A DNA stretch of 8,127 nucleotides from Cyclobacteriaceae bacterium (GCA_030637245.1 DAOVVI010000050.1:1-8127); one strand, 5' to 3'. Numbered from the stretch's first letter, positions 1 to 7,268 are shown. Numbers and translations are program-made. Notes: generated by a model from the sequence alone, not told the origin.

Positions 1-408
1 AAAATCAGGAAAAATCCTAATTTACCCCTGGTTACAGAATTGATTGATTATGAAGATTTCTGTGGATTATCAGAAACCAATAACACAGAAATACTGGAAA
101 TGGCCGTGGAAGAATTGAAGGAAATGATCGATAGTGGGAAAATTGATTTTCAAATAGTTGATGTTAGAGAATCGTATGAATACGAAATAGGAAATTTAGG
201 TGGCCTTTTGATTCCATTAGGAGATATAGAAAATCGATTGAATGAAATATCATTCTCAGGAAAGACGGTATTCCTTTGCCGAAGTGGTATTCGAAGTCAG
301 AGAGCCATAGAAAAATTGAAAAAACTTGGATTTAAAAATTTATACAATCTTAGAGGAGGAGTATTGGAATGGGCTGAGAAAATTGATAATTCTTTCCCTA
401 AATACTAG
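1..408 (+). CDS. MoeB/ThiF-type E1-like enzyme with C-terminal rhodanese domain (3' part only)
   Basis: The reading frame is open from base 1 to the TAG at 406-408, so this is the last 135 residues of a longer protein whose N-terminal adenylyltransferase (E1-like) domain lies outside the window. Residues 1-22 match the tail of MoeB/MoeZ/ThiF-rhodanese proteins: an RKNP stretch followed by TELIDYEDFCG. Residues about 25-132 form a rhodanese domain, with VDVRESYEYEIG, the loop CRSGIRS with candidate persulfide cysteine 93 (codon at 277-279), and the closing LRGGVLEWA. Such proteins activate the C-terminal Gly-Gly of a small sulfur carrier (MoaD or ThiS type) in the cytoplasm and pass sulfur to it, for molybdopterin, thiamine or related synthesis. 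The sequence cannot tell which carrier is used. A TTG at 40 could be misread as a start, but homology continues upstream of it. Oddity: the second zinc CxxC pair, expected just after RKNP, is absent. The gene converges on the adenylate cyclase gene. Confidence 0.9.
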   Translation, partial: KIRKNPNLPLVTELIDYEDFCGLSETNNTEILEMAVEELKEMIDSGKIDFQIVDVRESYEYEIGNLGGLLIPLGDIENRLNEISFSGKTVFLCRSGIRSQRAIEKLKKLGFKNLYNLRGGVLEWAEKIDNSFPKY

Positions 409-427
409 TTGGTAGATTCTAATCCAA
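409..427. terminator. Weak bulged hairpin in the convergent gap
   Basis: The 29 bp between the two convergent stop codons contain TTGGTAG (409-415), a 3-base loop, and CTA plus CCAA (419-421, 424-427). They can pair as a 7-bp stem with a two-base bulge. It is AT-rich and not followed directly by a long U run on either strand, so its role as a shared terminator is inferred only from its position. Confidence 0.2.
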
Positions 428-437
428 TTTGGCTTTA

Positions 438-2429
438 TTAGTTTTTATTTGTTTCTGAATACTTGACCCTGCCATCTACAAAGTACATATCTACCTCGCC
501 TTTGTTTTTAGCCATGATTTTCCCTCTGCTGGTGAAAAAGAAAAGGTCCTTGAGATATTTATATGTTTCTCCGGAAATATTCACACGCCCGACTTCACCA
601 CTTGATTCCATCCTGCTCGCCAGGTTAACTGCATCTCCCCATATATCATAAGCAAATTTCTTTTTGCCTACCACACCGGCCACAACAGCCCCGGTATTTA
701 CTCCAATCCTGATTTCAAAAAAGGGTTCATTCCTGGCAATTTTTTCAATTTTTCTTTTTTCCATATAATCATTAATCGCCAATGCAACTCTTACCATATC
801 CATAGGATTTGATTCATTTTCGATCGGAACACCTGCTGCACACATATACCCATCTCCAATAGTTTTAATTTTTTCGATGCACTTTCGCTTAACTAACCCT
901 TCATATTTTTCAATGATTTGATCAAAAGCTATAAAACATGCATCTAATTCTCTCACAATCTCCCCGGGACTCATTTTAGCTGCAATGGTAGTAAATCCCC
1001 TAAAATCGGTAAACATAATGGTCACCATTTTATAATACCTGGGTACAACTTTTTTATTTTGCCTCAGTTCATCAGCAACAGGAACAGGCAATATATTTAG
1101 TAGCAAGGCATCGGTTCGGGCCTTCTCATCTTTCAGTTCTTGTTGTCTTTTTTCAATCAAGTACTTTTGCTTTAGGATCTGCTTGTTTTGCGCTTCGAGT
1201 TTTTTATTTGTTTTTCTTTTATACTGATAGGCGAGCAATAAAGAAAGTAATAACACAGCCACAATTCCTACAGCTCCCATCATTATCCGGACCTTATCTT
1301 CCTCTTCTGAAAGATTCCCTTTAATAAGATTTATGGTTTTTTCTTTACTCTTAATCTCAAGGTCTTTCTGACTGATATCCTCTACTTTTTTCTTAATATC
1401 CTGTTCCTTTTCACTTATTCTTGCATGTTGTTCAATGATTTCGTTTTGTTTAAGAATAATTTCCGCTTGCTTTATTTCCAAAGCAGTTCGCTGTTCAGAA
1501 TTGGCGGAGTCAAGTAAGGCAATCTCTTGAAGAGATCGTGTTAGCGAATCTTTTGAATTTGATAGTGACTCGTGAGCTTTCTTGAGAGAGGCTTCATAAA
1601 TATTTAATGATTTTCTTGATTGCGTCAACGAATCCTTTGACTTTGTAAGCGATACTTCTATGAGTTTCAATGACTTTTGGGTCCGCTTGAGGGAATCAAT
1701 TGAAAGTGTTAGTTTTTGTTGAAACCTTGTCAGGGAATCCTTTGATATCCTCAATTGATCTTGAGCGCGTTCCAGAGAATCTTTTGAGGCATTAAATTCA
1801 TAATAGCTATCAAATATTGACTGATAATATTCATAATTTAGTTTATCATCCAATTGTTGGAAATTTTTAGCTAAAAGATCGCTCGAGCTTAAAATAAGTC
1901 TTATGTTACGATTTTTTTGAGCGTAGCGCAATACAGTTTTTAAAGGACTTACCGACTCTTTATAATTGCCAATAATAAAAAGAGCTTCTCCACCGTAAAG
2001 CAAAGAATTCAAATCCTCTAAACTTCCCGTTTTTTTAATATTAGAAAATAATACGTGAGCTCGTTTAAAGCTTTCTATGCAGTTTTTATAATTTTGCTGT
2101 TCTTCGGCCATAGAAAGCTTTCCGGATTCTCCCAAAAGCTTTTCTGCAAGTCCTTTTTTGTATATCGCCTTGGCCTCTATTTCAATACTTTTAGCTTTGA
2201 TTGCATTTACTTCAGAATAGGAGAAGTATTCCCTGGCTTCTTCGAACTGATTTTTTTTTATAAAATATTCACCTATTTTAAAACTCAATTTAGCTGCAGA
2301 AAGAAAATCATTATTTGAAGACAGAAGCTCATAATCCTTAATTGTTTCATTCACTGAAAACTCCTGGCCGGAAAGTTCAGTGAACATAATTGAAACTAAA
2401 ACGAATAAAAAAATACGAACCTTTATCAT
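438..2429 (-). CDS. Membrane-bound class III adenylate cyclase with TPR-like and coiled-coil periplasmic sensor
   Basis: This 663-residue protein is expected to convert ATP to cAMP on the cytoplasmic side of the inner membrane. Residues 1-22 are a signal peptide or anchor ending LSGQ. Residues about 25-210 are helical and TPR-like (for example around KKNQFEEAREYF). Residues 219-373 form an unusually regular heptad coiled coil, and about 385-403 a transmembrane helix. Residues 405-440 are a signalling helix leading to the LLLNILPVPVADEL motif found before many cyclase domains. The cyclase domain (about 455-655) has metal aspartates D475 (FTDFRGFT) and D526 (TIGDGYM), adenine-selecting K522 and D595 (YDIWGD), and transition-state residues N602 and R606. 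The active site is therefore complete and predicts ATP rather than GTP. I chose the ATG at 2429 over an in-frame TTG at 2444 because AGAGG sits 4 bases upstream and the signal peptide then begins MIKVR. The input signal is unknown; the periplasmic region suggests an envelope stimulus. The gene is apparently monocistronic and divergent from the downstream genes. Confidence 0.93.
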   Translation of the reverse strand: MIKVRIFLFVLVSIMFTELSGQEFSVNETIKDYELLSSNNDFLSAAKLSFKIGEYFIKKNQFEEAREYFSYSEVNAIKAKSIEIEAKAIYKKGLAEKLLGESGKLSMAEEQQNYKNCIESFKRAHVLFSNIKKTGSLEDLNSLLYGGEALFIIGNYKESVSPLKTVLRYAQKNRNIRLILSSSDLLAKNFQQLDDKLNYEYYQSIFDSYYEFNASKDSLERAQDQLRISKDSLTRFQQKLTLSIDSLKRTQKSLKLIEVSLTKSKDSLTQSRKSLNIYEASLKKAHESLSNSKDSLTRSLQEIALLDSANSEQRTALEIKQAEIILKQNEIIEQHARISEKEQDIKKKVEDISQKDLEIKSKEKTINLIKGNLSEEEDKVRIMMGAVGIVAVLLLSLLLAYQYKRKTNKKLEAQNKQILKQKYLIEKRQQELKDEKARTDALLLNILPVPVADELRQNKKVVPRYYKMVTIMFTDFRGFTTIAAKMSPGEIVRELDACFIAFDQIIEKYEGLVKRKCIEKIKTIGDGYMCAAGVPIENESNPMDMVRVALAINDYMEKRKIEKIARNEPFFEIRIGVNTGAVVAGVVGKKKFAYDIWGDAVNLASRMESSGEVGRVNISGETYKYLKDLFFFTSRGKIMAKNKGEVDMYFVDGRVKYSETNKN
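1311..1775 (-). repeat. Heptad-repeat coding region (21-bp period) in the cyclase gene
   Basis: The segment encodes residues 219-373 of the cyclase. Leu or Ile occupies every seventh position through 23 consecutive heptads, except one Asn at residue 310. The first half uses Leu with a recurring SKDSL heptad, and the second half switches to Ile. At DNA level the SKDS units appear on the + strand as variants of GAATC-TTTGA near 1545, 1630, 1735 and 1777, spaced by multiples of 21 bp. This suggests growth by internal duplication followed by divergence. Confidence 0.85.
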
Positions 2430-2650
2430 TTTACCTCTATTCAAAATAAGTATCCATTAAAAAATTCGAATATGCGCAATAATTCATGAACATGTCATAA
2501 AAAAATAATGAATAAAGATTGATTGTAAGTTTCTCACGTGGTTTGCACTGAATTATAGATGAACATTTACTGACATTATCATTCTTTTAACTCATGAAAT
2601 TTGTCAATCATCATTTTTTTCCATTTTTTTAATACGAAATCAATCCGAAA
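2430..2650. promoter_or_regulatory. Divergent intergenic region, expected promoters both ways
   Basis: This 221-bp AT-rich spacer separates the leftward cyclase gene from the rightward operon, so both promoters should lie here. I find no convincing match to the Bacteroidota pattern TTG-N19-TAnnTTTG. The closest -7 element for the + strand is GAAATTTG at 2596-2603, with no well-spaced TTG. A cluster of short perfect palindromes occurs 35-66 bp upstream of the cyclase start: ATTCGAAT (2464-2471), TGCGCA (2473-2478), TTCATGAA (2483-2490) and ACATGT (2490-2495). These could be operator half-sites but are short. No CRP-type TGTGA-N6-TCACA site is present. No small ORF or RNA is evident. Confidence 0.4.
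2434..2438 (-). promoter_or_regulatory. Shine-Dalgarno sequence of the adenylate cyclase gene
   Basis: On the minus strand AGAGG lies 4 bases before the ATG at 2429-2427. It lies inside the longer frame that would begin at the TTG at 2444, so it supports the internal ATG as the real start. Confidence 0.55.
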
Positions 2651-3454
2651 ATGTGGCAAAAATTAAAACAGATAGACATTTATAAACTCGAAAAAGCAAG
2701 AATCCAGTTAATAAATGCTATTCGATTGGTGTGTGCAGCACCACGTTCTTATCTAAAAGATTCAGATGATAATCGAAGAGATTGGCTCATATGGGATGTT
2801 GAAACTTCTTCGATTGTAAGTAGAGAATTTGGTATGCAGGAAAAGATTAGTGTAACTTTAGATATTGAGCAATTTGTACTTTCTATTTATGGTCCGAATG
2901 GTCATATCGAACATTTAGTGCTTTCCGGTCTCACCTATCCAATGGCTTTTGGATGGATGAAGATTAAACTTGACACATTTCATCTTAACGGAGAAGAGTT
3001 TAATGATGAATCGGTTTATTCCATTGCTCATACATTAGGAGTTGATGATGAAATGAATGTCACAGATCAAAATGTATTTAGCGATTTGGTGATCTACTTT
3101 TCAAACGCATATCACTCCTTTATTCAATTGAAAAATGAATTGAATATTCATGGAAAACTATTAATAAATCCTGAAAACCTGAATTTGGTATTGACACCGG
3201 AAGGAGATGAAAATGTATTCAGTTTTGGGTTTTCGCCTGGAGACAATGTGTATCTTGAACCATATTTTTACATACAACTGGAAAAAGTAGATGAGAAGAT
3301 CCTACACCAATTGGCAAAAACCATTGGAATCTGGAATAACAAAAACTGGAATGGACTGGTTTTTTTGGCGAGTGAGTTTCTAACCTTGGATCCGGATCAT
3401 GAAAAAATACGAGTGATGGATTTTTTCAAAAAAAATTATTGGAGGTTAAAATAG
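2651..3454 (+). CDS. Conserved-looking hypothetical protein, soluble, function unknown
   Basis: I cannot assign this 267-residue protein to a characterised family. It has no signal peptide, no transmembrane segment and no obvious nucleotide-binding or metal motif, so it should be cytoplasmic. The N-terminal segment (residues about 17-48) contains INAIRLVCAAPRSYL followed by DSDDNRRDWLIWD and looks like a conserved block. The middle is mixed alpha/beta, and the tail (about 225-267) is rich in Trp, Asn and Lys (WNNKNWNGLVFLASEF). There is a faint resemblance in layout to DUF5996-type proteins, but I would not rely on it. The ATG at 2651 has no Shine-Dalgarno sequence, which is common in Bacteroidota. 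Its stop is 9 bp before the ATG of the large lipoprotein gene, so the two are probably co-transcribed and possibly translationally coupled. The spacer upstream is the likely promoter site. Confidence 0.85.
   Translation: MWQKLKQIDIYKLEKARIQLINAIRLVCAAPRSYLKDSDDNRRDWLIWDVETSSIVSREFGMQEKISVTLDIEQFVLSIYGPNGHIEHLVLSGLTYPMAFGWMKIKLDTFHLNGEEFNDESVYSIAHTLGVDDEMNVTDQNVFSDLVIYFSNAYHSFIQLKNELNIHGKLLINPENLNLVLTPEGDENVFSFGFSPGDNVYLEPYFYIQLEKVDEKILHQLAKTIGIWNNKNWNGLVFLASEFLTLDPDHEKIRVMDFFKKNYWRLK
3441..3445 (+). promoter_or_regulatory. Distant GGAGG before the lipoprotein gene
   Basis: GGAGG lies within the last codons (Trp-Arg) of the preceding gene, 18 bases before the ATG at 3464 and 15 before a TTG at 3461. 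The spacing is longer than usual for a ribosome binding site. It may help ribosomes re-initiate after the upstream stop at 3452-3454, or it may be a coincidence of the Trp-Arg codons. Confidence 0.3.
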
Positions 3455-3463
3455 AAATAATTG

Positions 3464-6400
3464 ATGTATAAAACTTTACAACCAACCAGTTTTCTTTATA
3501 TCCTTCTATGCCTGATTATTGGTGCATGCGCTGTTAACAAAGATTTTTACCTGAATCAACAAAACCCTACACCCTCATCTCAAGCCGATGATATAATCCA
3601 TACCATTTATTTCCTGGGAGGTTCTGATGAAATAAGGCTTGAAGAATCGAAGATCGGACAACTATTAGCTGATCAGATGGAAGTATCCGGCAATAAATCC
3701 ACTCTTTTATTATTGGGAAACAATAGTTTAAGATATTCAACACTCGATTCTGATTCATCAAGAAAAGCCGTTGAAAAGAGAGCACTCTTGAAAAGGAGAT
3801 ATGATTTCTTTAATGGATTAAAAGGAAAGTATTACGGAGTAATGGGCCCTCATGAATGGGCAAATGGAACCCGAAAAGGTATGGAAAATGTCCGTATTTT
3901 GGAGGAAATAATCGAAGAAGAACTGGATCAGGGAAATATTATCAGACCGGCATTCGGCTGCCCGGGCCCCGAGGAAATTGAAATCGGTGAAAATTTAGTG
4001 TTATTACTCATTGATACCCAATGGTTATTTCATGAATGGGAAAAACCAAAAATCGAGGACGGTTGCGAAGTGGAAAGCAACCTGGATTTTTATGTAAATC
4101 TTGATGACGCCATTAAAAGAAATTATAATAAGAAAATTATTGTTGGAGGGTATCACAGTCTCACTGGAAATGGACTTCATGCAGGCTATTTCCCCGCTAA
4201 ATCACACTTTATTCCATTGCCAGTTTTAGGAAGTATGAAAGTATTATACAGGTCATGGATTGGCGGTGCTCAGGATCTTTCAAATCCAAAATATAAAATC
4301 TTTGTCAACACGATGAACGATATCCTGAAAAACCACGAAAATATCATATATCTATCTGCTCATGAAAAAACACTCGAACATCACCATGATGAAAACATCC
4401 ATTTACTCAACAGCGGATCTTACTCAAAGGGTGTTGAAGTAGCTCAGAAAAATGCAGATTTTGCTTCCGGTAATCGTGGCTACGGGAGGATACTTTTTAA
4501 AAATAATGGAGCCTGTATTTTAGAATACTGGGGCCTTAAAGATGGGCATACAGAATTATTATATCAAAAACTTTTGTACCGGGGTTCGCCCAAAAAATCA
4601 AAAGATGAAATCATTCCTATGGAAAATATTGATTATAGTGATTCGGTCATCACAACTATTGCTTCGAATATGTACACTAAAAAAGGCAACCGTGCCGGAA
4701 TGCTGGGCAACAACTATCGAAAAGAATGGGTAACAGAGGTACACAACATTCCATATTTTGATATTGGAAAAGAATTGGGAGGATTAAAAATTCTGAAAAG
4801 AGGCGGTGGGCAACAAACAATTTCTTTGAGACTGGAGGACAAAGATAAAAAGCATTATGTGTTAAGATCAATTGAAAAATATCCGGAGAATGCAGTGCCT
4901 TCTGAACTTAGAAATACAGTCGCTGAAGATATTGTAACTGATCAGATTTCTGCCGCTCATCCTTACGGGGCATATGCGGTACCATCGATGGCAGAAGCAG
5001 CCGGGATATATCATACCAACCCAAAGTTGTTCTATTTGCCGGATGATCCAAGACTTGGAATATACAGGCATTCATATGCGAATGGATTGTATTTATTCGA
5101 AGAAAGACCTGCAAAAAACCGTGAGGATATTGAGAGCTTCGGAAGATCAAAAGACATTGTAAACACATTTGAGGTACTAAAAGAAACCCGAAAAGACGGT
5201 GACCATTATGTTGACCAGGAATTTGTATTAAGATCAAGGCTATTTGATATATTGATTGGTGACTGGGATAGGCACGATGATCAATGGCGTTGGGCTTCGT
5301 TTAAGGACAATGAGGATAATACCTACTACAGACCAATTCCAAGAGACCGTGATCAGGCCTTTTTCTGGTCAGATGGATGGCTGCTTAATATTGCCTCTCA
5401 TAATTGGGGAGTTGCCAAATTTCAGGGATTTCATGATGAAATCAGAGATGTGAATGGCTTTAGCTATAATGGAAGGTTTTTTGACCGTTCATTTCTCAAT
5501 GAACCAAACAGAGAAGCCTGGATTGAAAAAGCAAAAGACTTGCAAAATCGTATTACCGATGACGTAATCGAAAAGGCCATAAGAGATTTACCACCGGAGA
5601 TTTTTGATATCAGGGGAGAAGAAATTATAAGAAAGCTAAAAGCCAGGCGCAATGATCTCCTGAAATATGCAGGCACCTATTATTCATTTTTATCGACTGA
5701 TATAAACATTTTGGGGTCGGACAAAAAAGAACATTTTGTAGTCGAAAGGATAAATGACGAACAGACCAAGCTGACAGTTTACTTATTGAAGTCCAAATCT
5801 GAAGAGATTAAAAGAAAAATGTATGAAAGAACTTTTTATCATTCGGAAACGAAGGAAATCCGGCTTTATGGGTTTAATGGGGAAGATAAATTTGATATCA
5901 CAGGAAATGTTTCCAAAGGCATAAAAATAAGAATAATTGGTGGTAAAGGTGATGATATTATAAATGACCAATCCAGTGTATCCGGCATGGGGAAACAGAC
6001 TATATTATACGACAACAAATCAAACACAATCATCAAAAGCGCAGGAGAAATCAAGAATTTAACAACAGATAAAGATCCCTTGATCAATGATTACAATCGC
6101 AAGCAATTTAAATTTGGTCTGCCAACACCTTTCATATATCCTGGGTATAATCCGGATGATGGTATATTCATTGGAGCCGGAGTAATGTTAATAAGCCACG
6201 GATTCAGAAAGGATCCATTCAAGTCAAAACATGTTATAAAGGCAGATATAGCTCCCAGATCAAATTCGTATGATTTTTCTTATTCAGGAACTTTTACTGA
6301 AGCAGTCGGCAAATGGAATCTTATACTCAATGCAAATATTTTTGCCCCCAGCTATACTGATTACTTTTATGGGTTTGGAAATGAGACTGAATTTGATCAT

Positions 6401-7201
6401 GAGAAATTTGAGGTTGATTCCAGGTATTACAGTTCCAGATATATTCAGTATATATTTTACCCGGAATTGGAGCGAAAATCCGAAAATGAATTTCATCATT
6501 TTTTAGTTGGAGGAGGGTATCAATCGGTAAACATAAAATCGAATTTGAATAACATGAACAGCGAGCAAGATCGATTTATCATTACCTATGCAAATTCACT
6601 GGAATACCAACTTCTGGATGTGCAACGTCATTATTTGGCTCTTTATGGTTCTTATACTTTCGATAAAACAAACAGTCAATATTTTCCTTTAGACGGTCTA
6701 AAATGGAATATATTCATCATCGGTCTTGAAGATATTGATGACAAAGAGTTAGATGTAAATTATCAACGAATACGTTCAGATATTTCATATTATTACACTT
6801 TTGGTAGATTTCTTAAAACTACCCTTGCTTTGCGAGCCGGTGGCTCTTATACCAATGGAGAATTTGAATTTTATCATGCAGCCAAAAGTGGTGGTTCCAA
6901 TACATTTCGGGGAGTAAGAAAATTCAGATTTTACGGTCAGCACTCATTCTATCAAAATACCGATCTACGAATAAAACTCTTTAACATCCGAAATCCATTA
7001 ATCCCAATTACATTTGGTTTGGTGCTTTTTCATGATTTTGGCAGGGTTTGGGTTAAAGATGACTCCTCAACAAAAATGCATCGGGCATATGGGGGTGGAA
7101 TTTGGATAGCTCCATTAAATAAAATTTCCTTCGGCCTTGACTATTCCAGATCTACACTTGATGAAGATGCGGTATACCTTCGATTGGGCTTTTTCTTTTA
7201 A
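3464..7201 (+). CDS. Large lipoprotein: degenerate metallophosphoesterase-like domain, kinase-like domain, Omp85/surface-antigen-like outer-membrane barrel
   Basis: This 1245-residue protein belongs to a large Bacteroidota family usually annotated as metallophosphoesterase or surface-antigen protein. Residues 1-22 are a lipoprotein signal with lipobox IGAC and lipidated Cys22. Residues about 40-360 follow the metallophosphoesterase layout (GCPGP at 165-169, IDTQW at 183-187, QDLS at 270-273, SGSYSK near 317), but most metal ligands are replaced. Residues about 430-745 contain LGGLKILKRGGGQQT, like a glycine-rich loop, then GDWDRHDDQW (599-608) and PRDRDQAF (626-633). These resemble the catalytic DRH and metal-binding Asp motifs of Fam20C/HipA-type kinases; this is inference, and no substrate is known. 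Residues 826-834 (GGKGDDIIN) match an RTX-like calcium nonapeptide. Residues about 886-1245 form a beta-rich barrel with GGSNTFRGVRKFRFYG, HDFGRVW and a terminal LRLGFFF, as in Omp85-like proteins and BAM signals. It is therefore expected in the outer membrane with the soluble domains in the periplasm. The ATG at 3464 is preferred to the TTG at 3461. It is probably co-transcribed with the gene before it. Confidence 0.88.
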   Translation: MYKTLQPTSFLYILLCLIIGACAVNKDFYLNQQNPTPSSQADDIIHTIYFLGGSDEIRLEESKIGQLLADQMEVSGNKSTLLLLGNNSLRYSTLDSDSSRKAVEKRALLKRRYDFFNGLKGKYYGVMGPHEWANGTRKGMENVRILEEIIEEELDQGNIIRPAFGCPGPEEIEIGENLVLLLIDTQWLFHEWEKPKIEDGCEVESNLDFYVNLDDAIKRNYNKKIIVGGYHSLTGNGLHAGYFPAKSHFIPLPVLGSMKVLYRSWIGGAQDLSNPKYKIFVNTMNDILKNHENIIYLSAHEKTLEHHHDENIHLLNSGSYSKGVEVAQKNADFASGNRGYGRILFKNNGACILEYWGLKDGHTELLYQKLLYRGSPKKSKDEIIPMENIDYSDSVITTIASNMYTKKGNRAGMLGNNYRKEWVTEVHNIPYFDIGKELGGLKILKRGGGQQTISLRLEDKDKKHYVLRSIEKYPENAVPSELRNTVAEDIVTDQISAAHPYGAYAVPSMAEAAGIYHTNPKLFYLPDDPRLGIYRHSYANGLYLFEERPAKNREDIESFGRSKDIVNTFEVLKETRKDGDHYVDQEFVLRSRLFDILIGDWDRHDDQWRWASFKDNEDNTYYRPIPRDRDQAFFWSDGWLLNIASHNWGVAKFQGFHDEIRDVNGFSYNGRFFDRSFLNEPNREAWIEKAKDLQNRITDDVIEKAIRDLPPEIFDIRGEEIIRKLKARRNDLLKYAGTYYSFLSTDINILGSDKKEHFVVERINDEQTKLTVYLLKSKSEEIKRKMYERTFYHSETKEIRLYGFNGEDKFDITGNVSKGIKIRIIGGKGDDIINDQSSVSGMGKQTILYDNKSNTIIKSAGEIKNLTTDKDPLINDYNRKQFKFGLPTPFIYPGYNPDDGIFIGAGVMLISHGFRKDPFKSKHVIKADIAPRSNSYDFSYSGTFTEAVGKWNLILNANIFAPSYTDYFYGFGNETEFDHEKFEVDSRYYSSRYIQYIFYPELERKSENEFHHFLVGGGYQSVNIKSNLNNMNSEQDRFIITYANSLEYQLLDVQRHYLALYGSYTFDKTNSQYFPLDGLKWNIFIIGLEDIDDKELDVNYQRIRSDISYYYTFGRFLKTTLALRAGGSYTNGEFEFYHAAKSGGSNTFRGVRKFRFYGQHSFYQNTDLRIKLFNIRNPLIPITFGLVLFHDFGRVWVKDDSSTKMHRAYGGGIWIAPLNKISFGLDYSRSTLDEDAVYLRLGFFF

Positions 7202-7268
7202 TTTGTTAATTTGTATATGACTCGTAAATTATTTTTATATTCAATTTTATTTTAATACCAAGACTTAA
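7202..7268 (+). promoter_or_regulatory. Spacer with possible weak promoter for the HD-PycTM gene
   Basis: This 67-bp spacer is very AT-rich. TTG at 7203-7205 and TAAATTAT at 7225-7232 have the 19-base spacing of a Bacteroidota promoter, but the -7 element matches only partly. TATATTCA at 7236-7243 with TTG at 7211-7213 is an alternative with a 22-base spacer. The downstream gene could equally be the last member of the upstream operon. No Shine-Dalgarno sequence precedes its ATG. Confidence 0.25.

Noticed and set aside
40..408. A stand-alone 122-residue rhodanese protein starting at the TTG at 40
   Set aside because: The frame is open to base 1 and the residues before 40 match the tail of the MoeB/ThiF domain, so it is the end of a fusion protein.
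438..2429. The cyclase as a Pycsar pyrimidine cyclase or a guanylate cyclase
   Set aside because: It has the Lys and Asp residues that select adenine in class III cyclases, and the membrane-receptor architecture is that of a signalling adenylate cyclase.
2430..2444. Five-residue N-terminal extension of the cyclase from a TTG at 2444
   Set aside because: The internal ATG at 2429 has a better placed Shine-Dalgarno sequence and gives a normal signal peptide.
2501..2640. Poly-A and poly-T runs as attachment or recombination sites
   Set aside because: They are simple AT-rich tracts without flanking repeats, integrase genes or a tRNA end.
4868..5237. Overlapping antisense ORFs opposite the large lipoprotein gene
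   Set aside because: They are short, lack recognisable domains or ribosome sites, and lie fully opposite a long gene with clear homology.
7207..7238. TAATTT/AAATTA inverted repeat followed by a T run, as a terminator after the lipoprotein gene
   Set aside because: The stem is six A-T pairs with a 13-base loop, too weak to call, and it overlaps the candidate promoter.
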